Source: Micromonospora parastrephiae
GTDB lineage: Bacteria; Actinomycetota; Actinomycetes; Mycobacteriales; Micromonosporaceae
NCBI RefSeq assembly: GCF_016802865.1
Contig: NZ_JAEVHM010000047.1
Span: 1-33,876 of the forward strand
Direction of reading: 5' to 3'
Length of the DNA stretch: 33,876 nt
The first letter of the stretch is position 1, and each line of letters begins with the position of its first letter. The notes below the pieces were generated by a model. It did not search any database, had not been told where the DNA came from, and saw nothing but the letters and a program-made list of their open reading frames with translations. Of this stretch, positions 22,402 to 30,989 are shown piece after piece. The position numbers and the translations under genes are program-made.

Positions 22402-22477
22402 CCCGCGGGCCTCCTCTCGGCGTCAGCAGCAAGACTACGCACGTGGGACGGCTTTCGGGCAGGGGGTACGCCGCTGT

Positions 22478-23889
22478 TCACTTCGCATCCGCGGCGAGGG
22501 TGACCGACGTGTTCTGCCGACCGGCGCCGCGCCGGAACTCGACGGTCACCACCGAGCCGGGCGCGAACTTGCGGACCAGGGCGATCAGATCGGTCGGTTC
22601 GGTCATCGGCCGGCCGTTGAGCTTGAGGATCACGTCGCCGACCCGCAGCCCGGCGCCGGCCGCCGGCCCGGACGGCTCGATCGCCGCCAGCCGGACGCCG
22701 CCGCGGCACCCGCCCCCGGGCCGCCCACCTGGGCGCCGATCACCGTACGCCGGGCCTTGCCGGTGCCGATGATGTCCTGGGTCACCCGCTTGGCCTGGTT
22801 GATCGGGATGGCGAATGCGAGGCCGATGTTGCCGGCCTCCTGCCCCTCGGCGACCAGCGACTTGATCGTGGAGTTCACCCCGACCACCCGGCCGGCCCCG
22901 TCGACCAGCGGGCCACCCGAGTTGCCGTGGTTGACCGCCGCGTCGGTCTGGATGGCCGCGTAGTAGCGCACCGGCCCGCCCGGCTCGCCGGCCTGCATCG
23001 TCCGGTCGAGGGCGCTCACGATGCCGGCGGTGACCGTGTTGGCCAGCGAGAGCGGTGAGCCGACGGCGAGCACCGGGTCGCCGACGGCCAGCGCGTCGGA
23101 GTTGCCGAACTCCACCGGCCGCAGCCCCGTCCGGCTCACCTTGATCACCGCGATGTCCGATTCCGGGTCCTGACCGACCACGGTCGCCGGCGCGGTGCTG
23201 CCGTCGTTGAAGGTCACCGAGGCATTGCCGCTGCCTCCGGCCAGCACATGGTCATTGGTGATGACGTGGCCGTCGGCGCTGGCGATGAACCCGGAGCCCT
23301 CACTGGTGCCGCCGAGGCTGCTCACCCGCACCGTGACCACGCTGGGCAGGACACGTTCGGCGACCCCGGCCAGTGACTCCGGCTTGCGCTGGGCCAGCGC
23401 GGGCGCCTGCGCCGCCTCCGCGCCGAGGACCGTCGCGCCGGCCCCGCCGCGCACCGCGAACGCGTAACCCAACGCGCCGCCGAGAGTGCCCGCGAGCAGC
23501 GCGGTGATCACCGGGATGAGCAGCAGATGGCGCATCGTCGGGCGACCCGGCGCGTCCGGGTCGGTGACCGGCTCCGGTTCGGTGCCGGCCGCCACCACCG
23601 CGGGTACCACCACCGCGGCCGGTGCCGCCGGATCCCGCCACGGGTCGGCGAGCGCGTCCGACCACCAGGGCGACGGGTCGACGCCGGATCCACCCGGCGT
23701 TGGCCCGGCGTACGGGGCAGCCGCCACCGGTGGCGGGCTCCCTGCCGCCGGTGCACCGCCCGGCGACGCCACGGGCGCGCTGCCGGTCGCCGGCGTGCTC
23801 GGTGGCCCCGCAGCCGGGACCCCTGCCCCGGGCGGTCGCGCCGACGCCGGAGTCTCACCGCCCCGGCGCCAGTCCCAGCCGTCGGTCAC
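22478..23889 (-). pseudogene. htrA: HtrA/DegP-like membrane-anchored serine protease with PDZ, one frameshift
   Basis: The start GTG at 23887-23889 follows GGGAGG and opens VTDGWDWRRGGETPASA. The order is a proline-rich cytosolic segment (1-118), a membrane helix (about 121-147), and an external trypsin-like domain with catalytic His214 (ITNDHV), Asp245 (ESDIAVIK) and Ser324 (NHGNSGGPL). The frame breaks at about 22699-22706, just before the PDZ domain. The correct frame continues GVRLAAIEPSGPAAGAGLRV and VILKLNGRPMTEPTDLI to the TGA at 22478. One added base gives about 470 residues. The role would be envelope protein quality control. In mycobacteria this gene follows sigE and rseA, which are not found upstream here. 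Confidence 0.88.
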
Positions 23890-24130
23890 GTCGGTGCCTC
23901 CCAGTCCGTCCCCGGATCCCGCGCCGCGTCGCCCGGCCACGGTCCGGTGTGGGCGCGGCTGACGGGATACCGCCTCCAGGATTGCACGGATGCGCGCGGT
24001 GGAGTCAGCGGTTGCCCCCGGTGATCGCGTACGACGGAAGCCGCGGCTGCGCCGCGCGACGGTCGCCTCTACGCTCACAGTGCCAACCCGCCCCCGCACC
24101 ACGCACCGCCCCCGGAGGTGCCCCATCGCC

Positions 24131-24775
24131 ATGGTCGCCGGTTCCGGCAATTCGACGACCCAGGCTCAGCAGTTCGCCGAGTCGTACGTCACCGAGGATC
24201 TCGTCCTGCGTACCGCCCGCAGCCTGGCCCACGAGGTGGGCCTCGACGCGGTCACCCCCGGCGCTGGCGCGGCGTTGCGGCTGCTGGCCGCGGCCGGCAA
24301 CGCCCGGGCGGTGGTGGAGATCGGCACCGGCACCGGAGTGAGCGGTGTGTGGCTGCTGCGCGGCATGCGCGCCGACGGCGTGCTCACCACCATCGACCTG
24401 GAGGTGGAACACCAGCGGATCGCCCGGCGGATCTTCGCCGAGGCGGGCTTCGCCGCCGGGCGCACCCGGATCATCACCGGTCGCGCGCTGGACGTGCTCC
24501 CCCGGCTCGCCGACGGCGCGTACGACCTGGTCTTCGTGGACGCCGAGGCGACGGGATTCCACGCCTGCGTGGAGGCCGCGCTGCGGCTGCTGCGCCCGGG
24601 AGGCGTGCTCGCGCTCAACGGCATGCTGGCCGGCGGCCGGATCGGTGACCCGGCCGCCCGGGACGCCGAGACGGTGACGGTCCGCGAGACGATCAAGGCG
24701 GTCCGGGAGTCGGAGCACTGGATCCCGGCGCTGCTCCCGGTCGGGCACGGGGTGCTCGCCGCGGTGAAGTGCTGA
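24131..24775 (+). CDS. SAM-dependent O-methyltransferase (class I, COMT-like)
   Basis: This 214-residue enzyme has the bacterial catechol-O-methyltransferase-like fold. The N-terminal helix SYVTEDLVLRTARSLAHEVG precedes motif I, VVEIGTGTGVSGVWLLRGM, which binds S-adenosylmethionine. Then come LTTIDLEVEHQRIARRIF with the acidic ribose ligand, and LVFVDAEATGFHACVEAALR with the metal-binding aspartate. LLRPGGVLALNGMLAGG ends the core. GGAGG is 13 bp before the ATG, somewhat far; a TACGCT -10 lies at 24070-24075. The gene corresponds in position to M. tuberculosis Rv1220c (recollection). It is divergent from htrA with 241 bp between. Substrate unknown. Confidence 0.9.
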   Translation: MVAGSGNSTTQAQQFAESYVTEDLVLRTARSLAHEVGLDAVTPGAGAALRLLAAAGNARAVVEIGTGTGVSGVWLLRGMRADGVLTTIDLEVEHQRIARRIFAEAGFAAGRTRIITGRALDVLPRLADGAYDLVFVDAEATGFHACVEAALRLLRPGGVLALNGMLAGGRIGDPAARDAETVTVRETIKAVRESEHWIPALLPVGHGVLAAVKC

Positions 24776-24780
24776 CCGGG

Positions 24781-26256
24781 TCAGTCGACGCTGGCCAACC
24801 AGCGCAGCAGCGAGCGCACACCCCAGCCGGTGGCGCCGCGGCTGACCTCGGCCTGGTCGCCGTCCGCCCAGGACGGGGCCGACATGTCCAGGTGCAACCA
24901 GCGGTCCCGTAGGTCACCGGTGAACTCGCGCAGGTAGAGCGCGGCCAGCACGGACCCGGCGCCCTGGGTGGGCGCGCTGTACAGGTCGGCGATCTCGCTG
25001 CCCAGGTACTCGACGTAGTCGGTGTGCAGCGGCATCCGCCACGCCGACTCGCCGGCCGCCTCGGCCGCCGCCAGCACGTCGGCCGCCAGCTCGTCGTTCT
25101 CGCTGTACAGGGCGGCGGTGCGCTTGCCCAACGCCACGGCGTTGGCGCCGGTGAGCGTGGCCAGGTCGAGGAGCAGGTCCGGCTTGAGCTGCCGCACCGC
25201 GTACGCCAGCGCGTCGGCGAGGACCAGCCGGCCCTCGGCGTCGGAGTTGGTCGTCTCGCTGGTCGTGCCGCCGTAGTGCCGGACGATGTCGCCGGGGCGG
25301 AACGCCGAGCCGCTGACCATGTTCTCGGCCAGCGGGGTCAGCGTGGTGACCCGGACCGGCAGCCGCAGCGCGGCGGCGCCGAGGGTGGCCGCGACGACCG
25401 CCGCCGCGCCCGCCATGTCCTTGCGCATCAGCTTCATCGCCGGGACCGGCTTGATCGAGATGCCGCCGGTGTCGAAGGTGATGCCCTTGCCGACCAGCAC
25501 CACGTGGGTGCGCGCGTCGGCCGGGTGCCAGTCCAGTTCGACAAGGCGGGGGCTGCTCGCCGAGCCGCCGCCCACGGCGAGGATCCCGCCGAAGCCCTCG
25601 GCGGCCAGCTCGGCCGGGCCACGGACCCGCAGACGCAGGTCCGGGAGGTCGGCCGCGGCGGTCGTCACCTGCTCGGCGAACCACTGCGGGTTCTTCTCCG
25701 AGGAGGGCATGTTGGTCAGGTCGCGGGCGAGGCGGGTCATCGCCGCGGTGGTCCGGGCGGTGGCGACGGTCGCCTCGTGCGCGGTCGGGTCGGTGAGCAG
25801 CAGGTCGACGCCGCCGAGCGCGGGCGCGTCGCCGGCCTCGGTCAGCCGGAACCGGTACGAGGCGAGCAGCAGTCCCTCGGTCAACCCGCGGACGGCCGCC
25901 GGGGTCACCTGGGCCGGCAGCGCGACGGTGATGTGCGTCTCATCGACGGCGGAGCGGGCCAGAGCCGCGCCGGCGGTACGCCAGGCCGCCTCGTCGCCGT
26001 CGCCGATGCCGAGCAGCAGCAGCCGACCGGGGGTACGCCCGGGACGGAGCTGGGTGCGGATCTCGCCGGCCCGACCGGTCAGCCGGGCCACCGGCGTCAG
26101 CGCGGCGGCCTCGTCGGCGGTGCCGTCCGGGGTTGCCACGGCGGTCGGCACCGGCACGGCCGACGCCTCACCTCCGGGGGCCTGGTCGGCCGGACGGACG
26201 GGCAGGACGAGGACGTCGAGCCGATCGGACTCGGCGACGAGACGGATGTCGAGCAC
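24781..26256 (-). CDS. pepA: Leucyl aminopeptidase (M17)
   Basis: This protein of about 491 residues is a dinuclear-metal cytosolic aminopeptidase that removes N-terminal residues from peptides. The N-terminal macro-like domain (about 1-175) is followed by the catalytic domain with VLVGKGITFDTGGISIKP (metal-binding Lys and Asp), MRKDMAGAAAVV and NSDAEGRLVLADAL. The family pattern is NTDAEGR, so there is a Thr-to-Ser change. The end contains GATGWGVRSLLRWL. The GTG at 26254-26256 is preferred because GGAGG lies 11 bp upstream; an in-frame GTG four codons earlier overlaps that site. It follows the DUF3117 gene but is separated by a perfect hairpin. Its stop is 5 bp from the convergent methyltransferase stop. 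Confidence 0.92.
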   Translation of the reverse strand: MLDIRLVAESDRLDVLVLPVRPADQAPGGEASAVPVPTAVATPDGTADEAAALTPVARLTGRAGEIRTQLRPGRTPGRLLLLGIGDGDEAAWRTAGAALARSAVDETHITVALPAQVTPAAVRGLTEGLLLASYRFRLTEAGDAPALGGVDLLLTDPTAHEATVATARTTAAMTRLARDLTNMPSSEKNPQWFAEQVTTAAADLPDLRLRVRGPAELAAEGFGGILAVGGGSASSPRLVELDWHPADARTHVVLVGKGITFDTGGISIKPVPAMKLMRKDMAGAAAVVAATLGAAALRLPVRVTTLTPLAENMVSGSAFRPGDIVRHYGGTTSETTNSDAEGRLVLADALAYAVRQLKPDLLLDLATLTGANAVALGKRTAALYSENDELAADVLAAAEAAGESAWRMPLHTDYVEYLGSEIADLYSAPTQGAGSVLAALYLREFTGDLRDRWLHLDMSAPSWADGDQAEVSRGATGWGVRSLLRWLASVD

Positions 26257-26318
26257 GCGGAACCGCACCTCCAGGAAGTGTCGCGGAGCGGACCGGGCTG
26301 GCCGATCCGCACGATGAA

Positions 26319-26355
26319 GACCCTGAGCCACCGGGGATACCGGTGGCTCAGGGTC
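26319..26355 (-). terminator. Perfect 16-bp hairpin terminator after the DUF3117 gene
   Basis: GACCCTGAGCCACCGG (26319-26334) pairs fully with its reverse complement at 26340-26355 across a 5-nt loop. It lies 45 bp past the DUF3117 stop on the minus strand and 63 bp upstream of the aminopeptidase start. The tail TCTTCATC follows on the minus strand. Confidence 0.8.
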
Positions 26356-26400
26356 TGGGGAACGTTCCGGGCGGTGTACGCCGCCCGGAGCACTCCTCAC

Positions 26401-26568
26401 TCAGCCGGCGGCTGCCTTCAACGCGTCACCGAGCGCGTTGGCCTCGTCGGGAGTCATCTCGACGACGAGCCGGCCACCGCCCTCCAGCGGGACCCGCATG
26501 ACGATGCCCCGACCCTCCTTGGTGACTTCCAGCGGACCGTCGCCCGTCCGCGGCTTCATCGCCGCCAT
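26401..26568 (-). CDS. DUF3117 family protein, 55 residues
   Basis: This 55-residue protein begins MAAMKPRTGDGPLEVTKEGR and continues GIVMRVPLEGGGRLVVEM, ending NALGDALKAAAG. This is the highly conserved small actinobacterial DUF3117 family: a short beta hairpin pair followed by a helix. ATG follows GGGGAGA at 5 bp; a second in-frame ATG lies three codons later. It is followed by a strong hairpin. A 190-bp AT-rich upstream region is shared with the divergent paaX-like gene. Its function is unknown. Conservation and abundance in actinobacteria make the gene itself certain. Confidence 0.93.
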   Translation of the reverse strand: MAAMKPRTGDGPLEVTKEGRGIVMRVPLEGGGRLVVEMTPDEANALGDALKAAAG

Positions 26569-26724
26569 GTTGTCTCCCCTCAGACCTACACCAGGGTCGG
26601 TGGGTTGCCCCACAGCCACTTCGTCACGACCACCCGCAACGGTCGCGGGGGTGTCGACCAACGATTTTCCCTGATGAACACCGCCGGACCCAAACCGGAG
26701 CAGCATTGATGTAACAGCATCTAG

Positions 26725-26738
26725 CTTATCTTGAGAAG
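26725..26738. promoter_or_regulatory. Imperfect palindrome in the paaX promoter region
   Basis: CTTATCTTGAGAAG pairs at 5 of 7 positions and lies in an AT-rich patch (26700-26750) 21 bp before the paaX start. It may be the autoregulatory operator of the downstream regulator. This is inference from position only. Confidence 0.25.
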
Positions 26739-26758
26739 GCCTGTCACAATGTGCGGTC

Positions 26759-27577
26759 ATGCAGGCACGGTCGGCACTCTTCGACCTGTACGGCGACCAC
26801 CTCCGGCCGCGGGGTGGCCGGGCACCGGTCGCCGCCCTGGTCAAGCTACTGGCACCGTTGGGAATCGCACCGCCGGCCGTTCGCACCGCCGTGTCCCGGA
26901 TGGTGCGTCAGGGCTGGCTCGACCCGCTCCGTCTGGCATCCGGACCGGGATATTCGATCACACCAAAAGCTGCCCGACGACTGGACGAGGCGGCGGCCCG
27001 GATCTACCGGACCGGCCGCGTCACGTGGGACGGCCGGTTCGATCTGCTCGTACTGGAGGCGCCCGGCTCCCGCCGGGACCGGCAGCGGCTCGCCGCCACC
27101 CTGAGCTTCCTCGGCTACGGCACACTCGACGAGCAGACCTGGGTGGCCACCCGGCCCGCCGAGGACGTCGACCTGCTGCTCGCCGAGGCCGGCATCCGGT
27201 TCGAGCGGTTCACCGCCTCGCACTACTCCGGCACGCCGGGGGCGATGGGCGTGGTCCGCCGGGCCTGGAACCTCACCGAGATCGGCCACGCCTACGAACG
27301 CTTCGTCGCCGACCAACGCCCACTGCTCGCCGCGGTCACCGTGCGCAGCAGCGACGAGGAGGCGTACGCGGCCCGGTTCCGGCTCGTGCACGCGTGGCGT
27401 ACCTTCCTGTTCCGGGACCCGCAGTTGCCCCCGGCGCTGCTGCCCGAGCGCTGGCCCGGCACCGCCGCCGCCAGTTTCTTCGACCGGCACGCGGCCCGTC
27501 TGCGTCCGGCCGCGGACCGGTACGTCGAGCAGTGCCTCGACGCCGGCAACCGCATCGTCCGACAGAAGGGTCGTTAG
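26759..27577 (+). CDS. paaX: PaaX-family transcriptional regulator
   Basis: This 272-residue regulator begins MQARSALFDLYGDHLRPRGG. The N-terminal winged helix (about 1-85) includes VAALVKLLAPLGIAPPAVRT and the recognition region VSRMVRQGWLDPLR. The central Cas2-like domain includes WDGRFDLLVLEAPGSRRDRQ, and the C-terminal PaaX domain includes RLVHAWRTFLFRDPQLPPAL. PaaX repressors respond to phenylacetyl-CoA in classical systems. The enoyl-CoA hydratase-like gene follows after 4 bp, so the two form an operon. No other phenylacetate genes are present in the window, so the regulator's target set and ligand are uncertain. Confidence 0.9.
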   Translation: MQARSALFDLYGDHLRPRGGRAPVAALVKLLAPLGIAPPAVRTAVSRMVRQGWLDPLRLASGPGYSITPKAARRLDEAAARIYRTGRVTWDGRFDLLVLEAPGSRRDRQRLAATLSFLGYGTLDEQTWVATRPAEDVDLLLAEAGIRFERFTASHYSGTPGAMGVVRRAWNLTEIGHAYERFVADQRPLLAAVTVRSSDEEAYAARFRLVHAWRTFLFRDPQLPPALLPERWPGTAAASFFDRHAARLRPAADRYVEQCLDAGNRIVRQKGR

Positions 27578-27581
27578 AAAC

Positions 27582-28373
27582 GTGACCGAGCCGTTGCTCA
27601 TCGACCGGACCGACGCCGTCGTCACCCTCACGTTGAACCGGCCGAACGCGATGAACGCGCTCGACGTGGCGTTGAAGGAAGCGCTGCGCGACGCCCTGGC
27701 GGAGCTGGAGACCGACCGGTCCTGCCGGGCGGTCGTGCTGGCCGGGGCCGGCGGGTCGTTCAGCGCCGGTCAGGACCTGCGCGAGCACGTGTCGACGCTG
27801 GAGAACAGCTCCGCCGACCCGCTGGGCACCGTCCGGGCGCACTACAACCCGATCGCCGCGCGGCTGGCCAACCTGCCCAAACCGGTCGTCGCCGCCGTCC
27901 GCGGGATGGCCGCCGGAGCGGGCGCCTCGCTGGCGTTCCTCGCCGACATCCGCGTCGGCGGCCCGACCACCAGCTTCCTGATGGCCTTCGCCAAGGTCGG
28001 CCTCGCCGCCGACACCGGCGCCTCCTGGACGCTGCCCCGGCTCGTCGGCCACGCCAAGGCGGTGGAGCTGCTGATGCTCGCCGAGCCGGTCCGCGCGGAG
28101 GAAGCCTGCCGGCTGGGGCTGCTCAACCGGCTCATGGACGACGACGAGAAGGTGCTGCCGGCCGCGCAGGAGCTGGCCGCCCGCCTCGCCGCCGGCCCCA
28201 CCGTCGCGTACGGGGCGATCAAGCGCCAGCTCTCCATCGCCGACGCCGGCACCCTCGCCGACGCCCTCGCGGCCGAGGCGCAGGCACAGTCGATCTGCGG
28301 CGCCACCGACGACCACCGGGCGGCCACCCTCGCCTTCGTCGCCAAGCAGAAACCGGTCTTCGAGGGACACTGA
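27582..28373 (+). CDS. paaG: Crotonase-family protein, PaaG-like epoxyphenylacetyl-CoA isomerase
   Basis: This 263-residue crotonase-fold protein has the oxyanion-hole segments GGSFSAGQDL (about 57-66) and VRGMAAGAGASLAF (about 106-119), and ends in QKPVFEGH, typical of the family. At the catalytic loop GLAADTGASWTLPRL, Asp144 replaces the glutamate of true enoyl-CoA hydratases. This is the pattern of PaaG, which isomerises ring-1,2-epoxyphenylacetyl-CoA to the oxepin, and of other isomerase-type crotonases. The GTG start lies 4 bp after the paaX stop. Pairing with paaX supports an aromatic-CoA role, but the epoxidase (paaABCDE) genes are not here. Confidence 0.87.
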   Translation: MTEPLLIDRTDAVVTLTLNRPNAMNALDVALKEALRDALAELETDRSCRAVVLAGAGGSFSAGQDLREHVSTLENSSADPLGTVRAHYNPIAARLANLPKPVVAAVRGMAAGAGASLAFLADIRVGGPTTSFLMAFAKVGLAADTGASWTLPRLVGHAKAVELLMLAEPVRAEEACRLGLLNRLMDDDEKVLPAAQELAARLAAGPTVAYGAIKRQLSIADAGTLADALAAEAQAQSICGATDDHRAATLAFVAKQKPVFEGH

Positions 28374-28432
28374 ACGCGATTCGCACCTCGGCCTTACCGT
28401 CCTCGAACACGGGCCGCCTAGCGTCGACTCCC

Positions 28433-29730
28433 ATGAGCGATCGTGAAGCGGTGGCGCACCTGCTGCGCCGGGCCACCTTCGGTCCGACCGCCGACGAGGT
28501 GGACGCGGCCGAGCGGGTCGGGCCGGCGGCGACCCTGGACAAGTTGCTCACCCCGCCCGGGGCGACCGGGGTGCGGTGGCCACCCCGGTCCCGACGCTGC
28601 CCCCCGACCCGTACGCCGCGCTGACCAAGGACTCCACCCGCGAGCAGCGGCAGAAGGCCAACGCGGAGCGCCGCAAGCAACTCCAGCAGGTCACCGAATG
28701 GTGGCTGAACCGGATGGCGGCCGCCGAGGACGGGCTGACCGAGAAGTTGCTCTTCTTCTGGCACGGGCACTGGGCGACCAGCGCGCAGAAGGTCAAGTCG
28801 CCGCGGATGATGCAGGGTCAGTTGGAGACGCTGCGCCGGCACGGGCGTGGGCCGCTGGGCCCGCTGGTCGCCGCGATGGTGCGCGACCCCGCCCTGATCA
28901 TCTGGCTGGACGGGCAGAAGAACACCCGCAAGGCGCCGAACGAGAACCTGGCCCGCGAGCTGATGGAGCTTTTCACGCTCGGCATCGGCAACTACACCGA
29001 GGCCGACGTGAAGGCCGGCGCGCGGGCGTTGACCGGCTGGACGGTGGACCGGCGAACCGGCGCCGCCAGCTTCGAGGCGCGCCGGCACGATCCCGGGGAG
29101 AAGACGATCCTCGGACACAGCGGCCGGTTCGACGCCGAGGCGTACGCCGGGCTGCTGGCCGCCGAGCCCGCGGCCGCGTCGTTCGTGGCCAAGCGGCTCT
29201 GGTTCCGCTACGCCGGCGCCGACGTCCCGGCACCGGACGGCCTGGCCGGGGCGGACACCGTCGCGACCCTGCGCGCGATCTTCTCCGCGCCGGCCTTCGC
29301 GCAGACCCGGGGCACCCTGGTGAAGCAGCCGGTGGAATGGATGGTCGGCGCGCTGCGGCAACTCGGCGTCCGCCCCTCCGCGCTGCCGGAGCAGCAACGC
29401 AAACAGCTGCTGGGCGGACTGAACGCGCTGGACCAGGTGCCGCTGCGCCCGCCCAGCGTGGGCGGCTGGCCGGCCGGGGCCGCCTGGCTGACCACCTCGT
29501 CGTTGCAGGCCCGGCTCCGGCTGGCCGAGATGCTGGCCGCCGCCACCGCACCGGCGGTGCTGGCCCGGCTGACCGCCGCGCCCGTAGCCGGCCGACCCGA
29601 CGCGCTGGCCCGGCTGCTGGTCGTCGACGGGTGGGGTGCCCGCACCCGGGCCGCCCTCACCCCGCTGGCCGGCGAGCCCCGCAAGCTGCTGGCCGCCGGC
29701 CTGGTCAGTCCCGAATACACCGTCAGCTGA
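28433..29730 (+). pseudogene. DUF1800 family protein, one frameshift
   Basis: The ATG at 28433 opens MSDREAVAHLLRRATFGPTA, the characteristic DUF1800 N-terminus. The frame breaks at about 28566-28573 (in ACCGGGGTGCGG). The other frame continues AVATPVPTLPPDPYAAL, LTEKLLFFWHGHWATS and NENLARELMELFTLGIGNY to the TGA at 29728-29730, ending AAGLVSPEYTVS. One added base gives about 432 residues. The motif RELMELFTLGIGNYTE is diagnostic. DUF1800 proteins are nearly always encoded with DUF1501 proteins, as here (14-bp gap). There is no signal peptide in this copy, so export with the Tat partner is a possibility. Function unknown. Confidence 0.87.
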
Positions 29731-29744
29731 GCGGAGGAGTCGAC

Positions 29745-30989
29745 ATGGACACCCTGACCCGACGCAGGTTCCTGCTGACCAGTGGAGTGGTCGGCGCGGG
29801 CGCACTGGCCGCCGGAGCCGGCGCGTACAGCCTGCGGGACCTGCTGGACACCGCCGGGGACCGCGACCCGCAGTCGCAGACACTCGTGCTGGTCACCCTG
29901 TACGGCGGCAACGACGGCCTGAACACCGTCATCCCGTACGGCGACCCGGCCTACCGGGCGGCCCGCCCGGAGCTGGCGTACCCGGACAACGAGGTGCGCC
30001 GGTTGGACGACGACTTCGGCCTCAACCCGGCCCTGGAGGGCCTGCACCAGCGCTGGTCCAAGGGCGGGCTGGCGATCGTGCGCGGGGTCGGCTACCCCAA
30101 GCCGGACCGCAGCCACTTCCGCTCGATGGACATCTGGCACACGGCACAACCGGACCGGCCCGGTAACACCGGCTGGCTGGGCCGTTGGCTGGACGGGGCG
30201 GGCGGCGATCCCCGGCTGGCGGTCTCGTTCGAGCCGGCACTGCCGCCGCTGCTGGCCGGCGAGAAGAGCGCGGGCGCCGCGGTACCCGTGAGCGACCGCA
30301 AGGCCGCCAAGGGGCTCTCGGCGGAGACGCTGGCCGCGTTCGCCGCCGCCGAGGCGGGCGAATCGCCAGCTCGGGCCCGGGCCGCGGCCTGCTTCGGAGA
30401 CATGCGCTCGGTGGACGAGATGATCCGCCAGGTACGTGACTCCGCCGCCACCGACGCCCCGGACGACCCGGACGGCGAGCAGGCGCCCGCGACGGCCACC
30501 GGCGGGGCGCGGACACCGCTGGACGCGCAGCTGGACCTGGTCGCCCAGTGCGTCGAGGCGGGCGTGTCCACCCGGGCCTTCTCGGTGTCGCTGGGCGGCT
30601 TCGACACGCACGCCGACGAGAAGCAGTTGCAGGCCGTCCTGTTGGGCCAGGTGGATAGGGCGTTGACCGGATTCGCCGACCGGATGGCTCGCACCGAGGC
30701 GGGCCGGAAGGTCGTGGTGGCGGTCTACTCCGAGTTCGGCCGTCGGGTCAAGGCCAACGCCTCGGACGGCACCGACCACGGCACCGCGTCGGACGTGCTG
30801 CTGCTCGGCGCCGGAGTACGCGGCGGCTGGCACGGCGAGGCGCCCAGCCTCACCGACCTCGACGACGGCGACCTGAAGTACACGACCGACTTCCGGGACG
30901 TCTACGCGACGCTGCTGGAGCGGGTGCTGGACACCGACCCGGGCCCGGTGCTCGCCGACTGGCGGGGACGCCTCGACAAGCTGTTCTAG
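29745..30989 (+). CDS. DUF1501 family protein with Tat signal peptide
   Basis: This 414-residue protein begins MDTLTRRRFLLTSGVVGAGA, a clear twin-arginine signal (TRRRFLL) followed by a hydrophobic segment to about residue 30. The DUF1501 domain, an alkaline-phosphatase-superfamily relative, starts TLVLVTLYGGNDGLNTVIPY and includes YPKPDRSHFRSMDIWHTAQP. SLGGFDTHADEKQLQ and VVAVYSEFGRRVKANASDG lead to TDHGTASDVLLLGAGV, where the histidines and aspartates resemble metal ligands of that superfamily. It is predicted to be folded in the cytoplasm and exported by Tat. ATG follows GGAGGAG. Pair partner of the DUF1800 gene. The substrate is unknown. Confidence 0.92.
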   Translation: MDTLTRRRFLLTSGVVGAGALAAGAGAYSLRDLLDTAGDRDPQSQTLVLVTLYGGNDGLNTVIPYGDPAYRAARPELAYPDNEVRRLDDDFGLNPALEGLHQRWSKGGLAIVRGVGYPKPDRSHFRSMDIWHTAQPDRPGNTGWLGRWLDGAGGDPRLAVSFEPALPPLLAGEKSAGAAVPVSDRKAAKGLSAETLAAFAAAEAGESPARARAAACFGDMRSVDEMIRQVRDSAATDAPDDPDGEQAPATATGGARTPLDAQLDLVAQCVEAGVSTRAFSVSLGGFDTHADEKQLQAVLLGQVDRALTGFADRMARTEAGRKVVVAVYSEFGRRVKANASDGTDHGTASDVLLLGAGVRGGWHGEAPSLTDLDDGDLKYTTDFRDVYATLLERVLDTDPGPVLADWRGRLDKLF

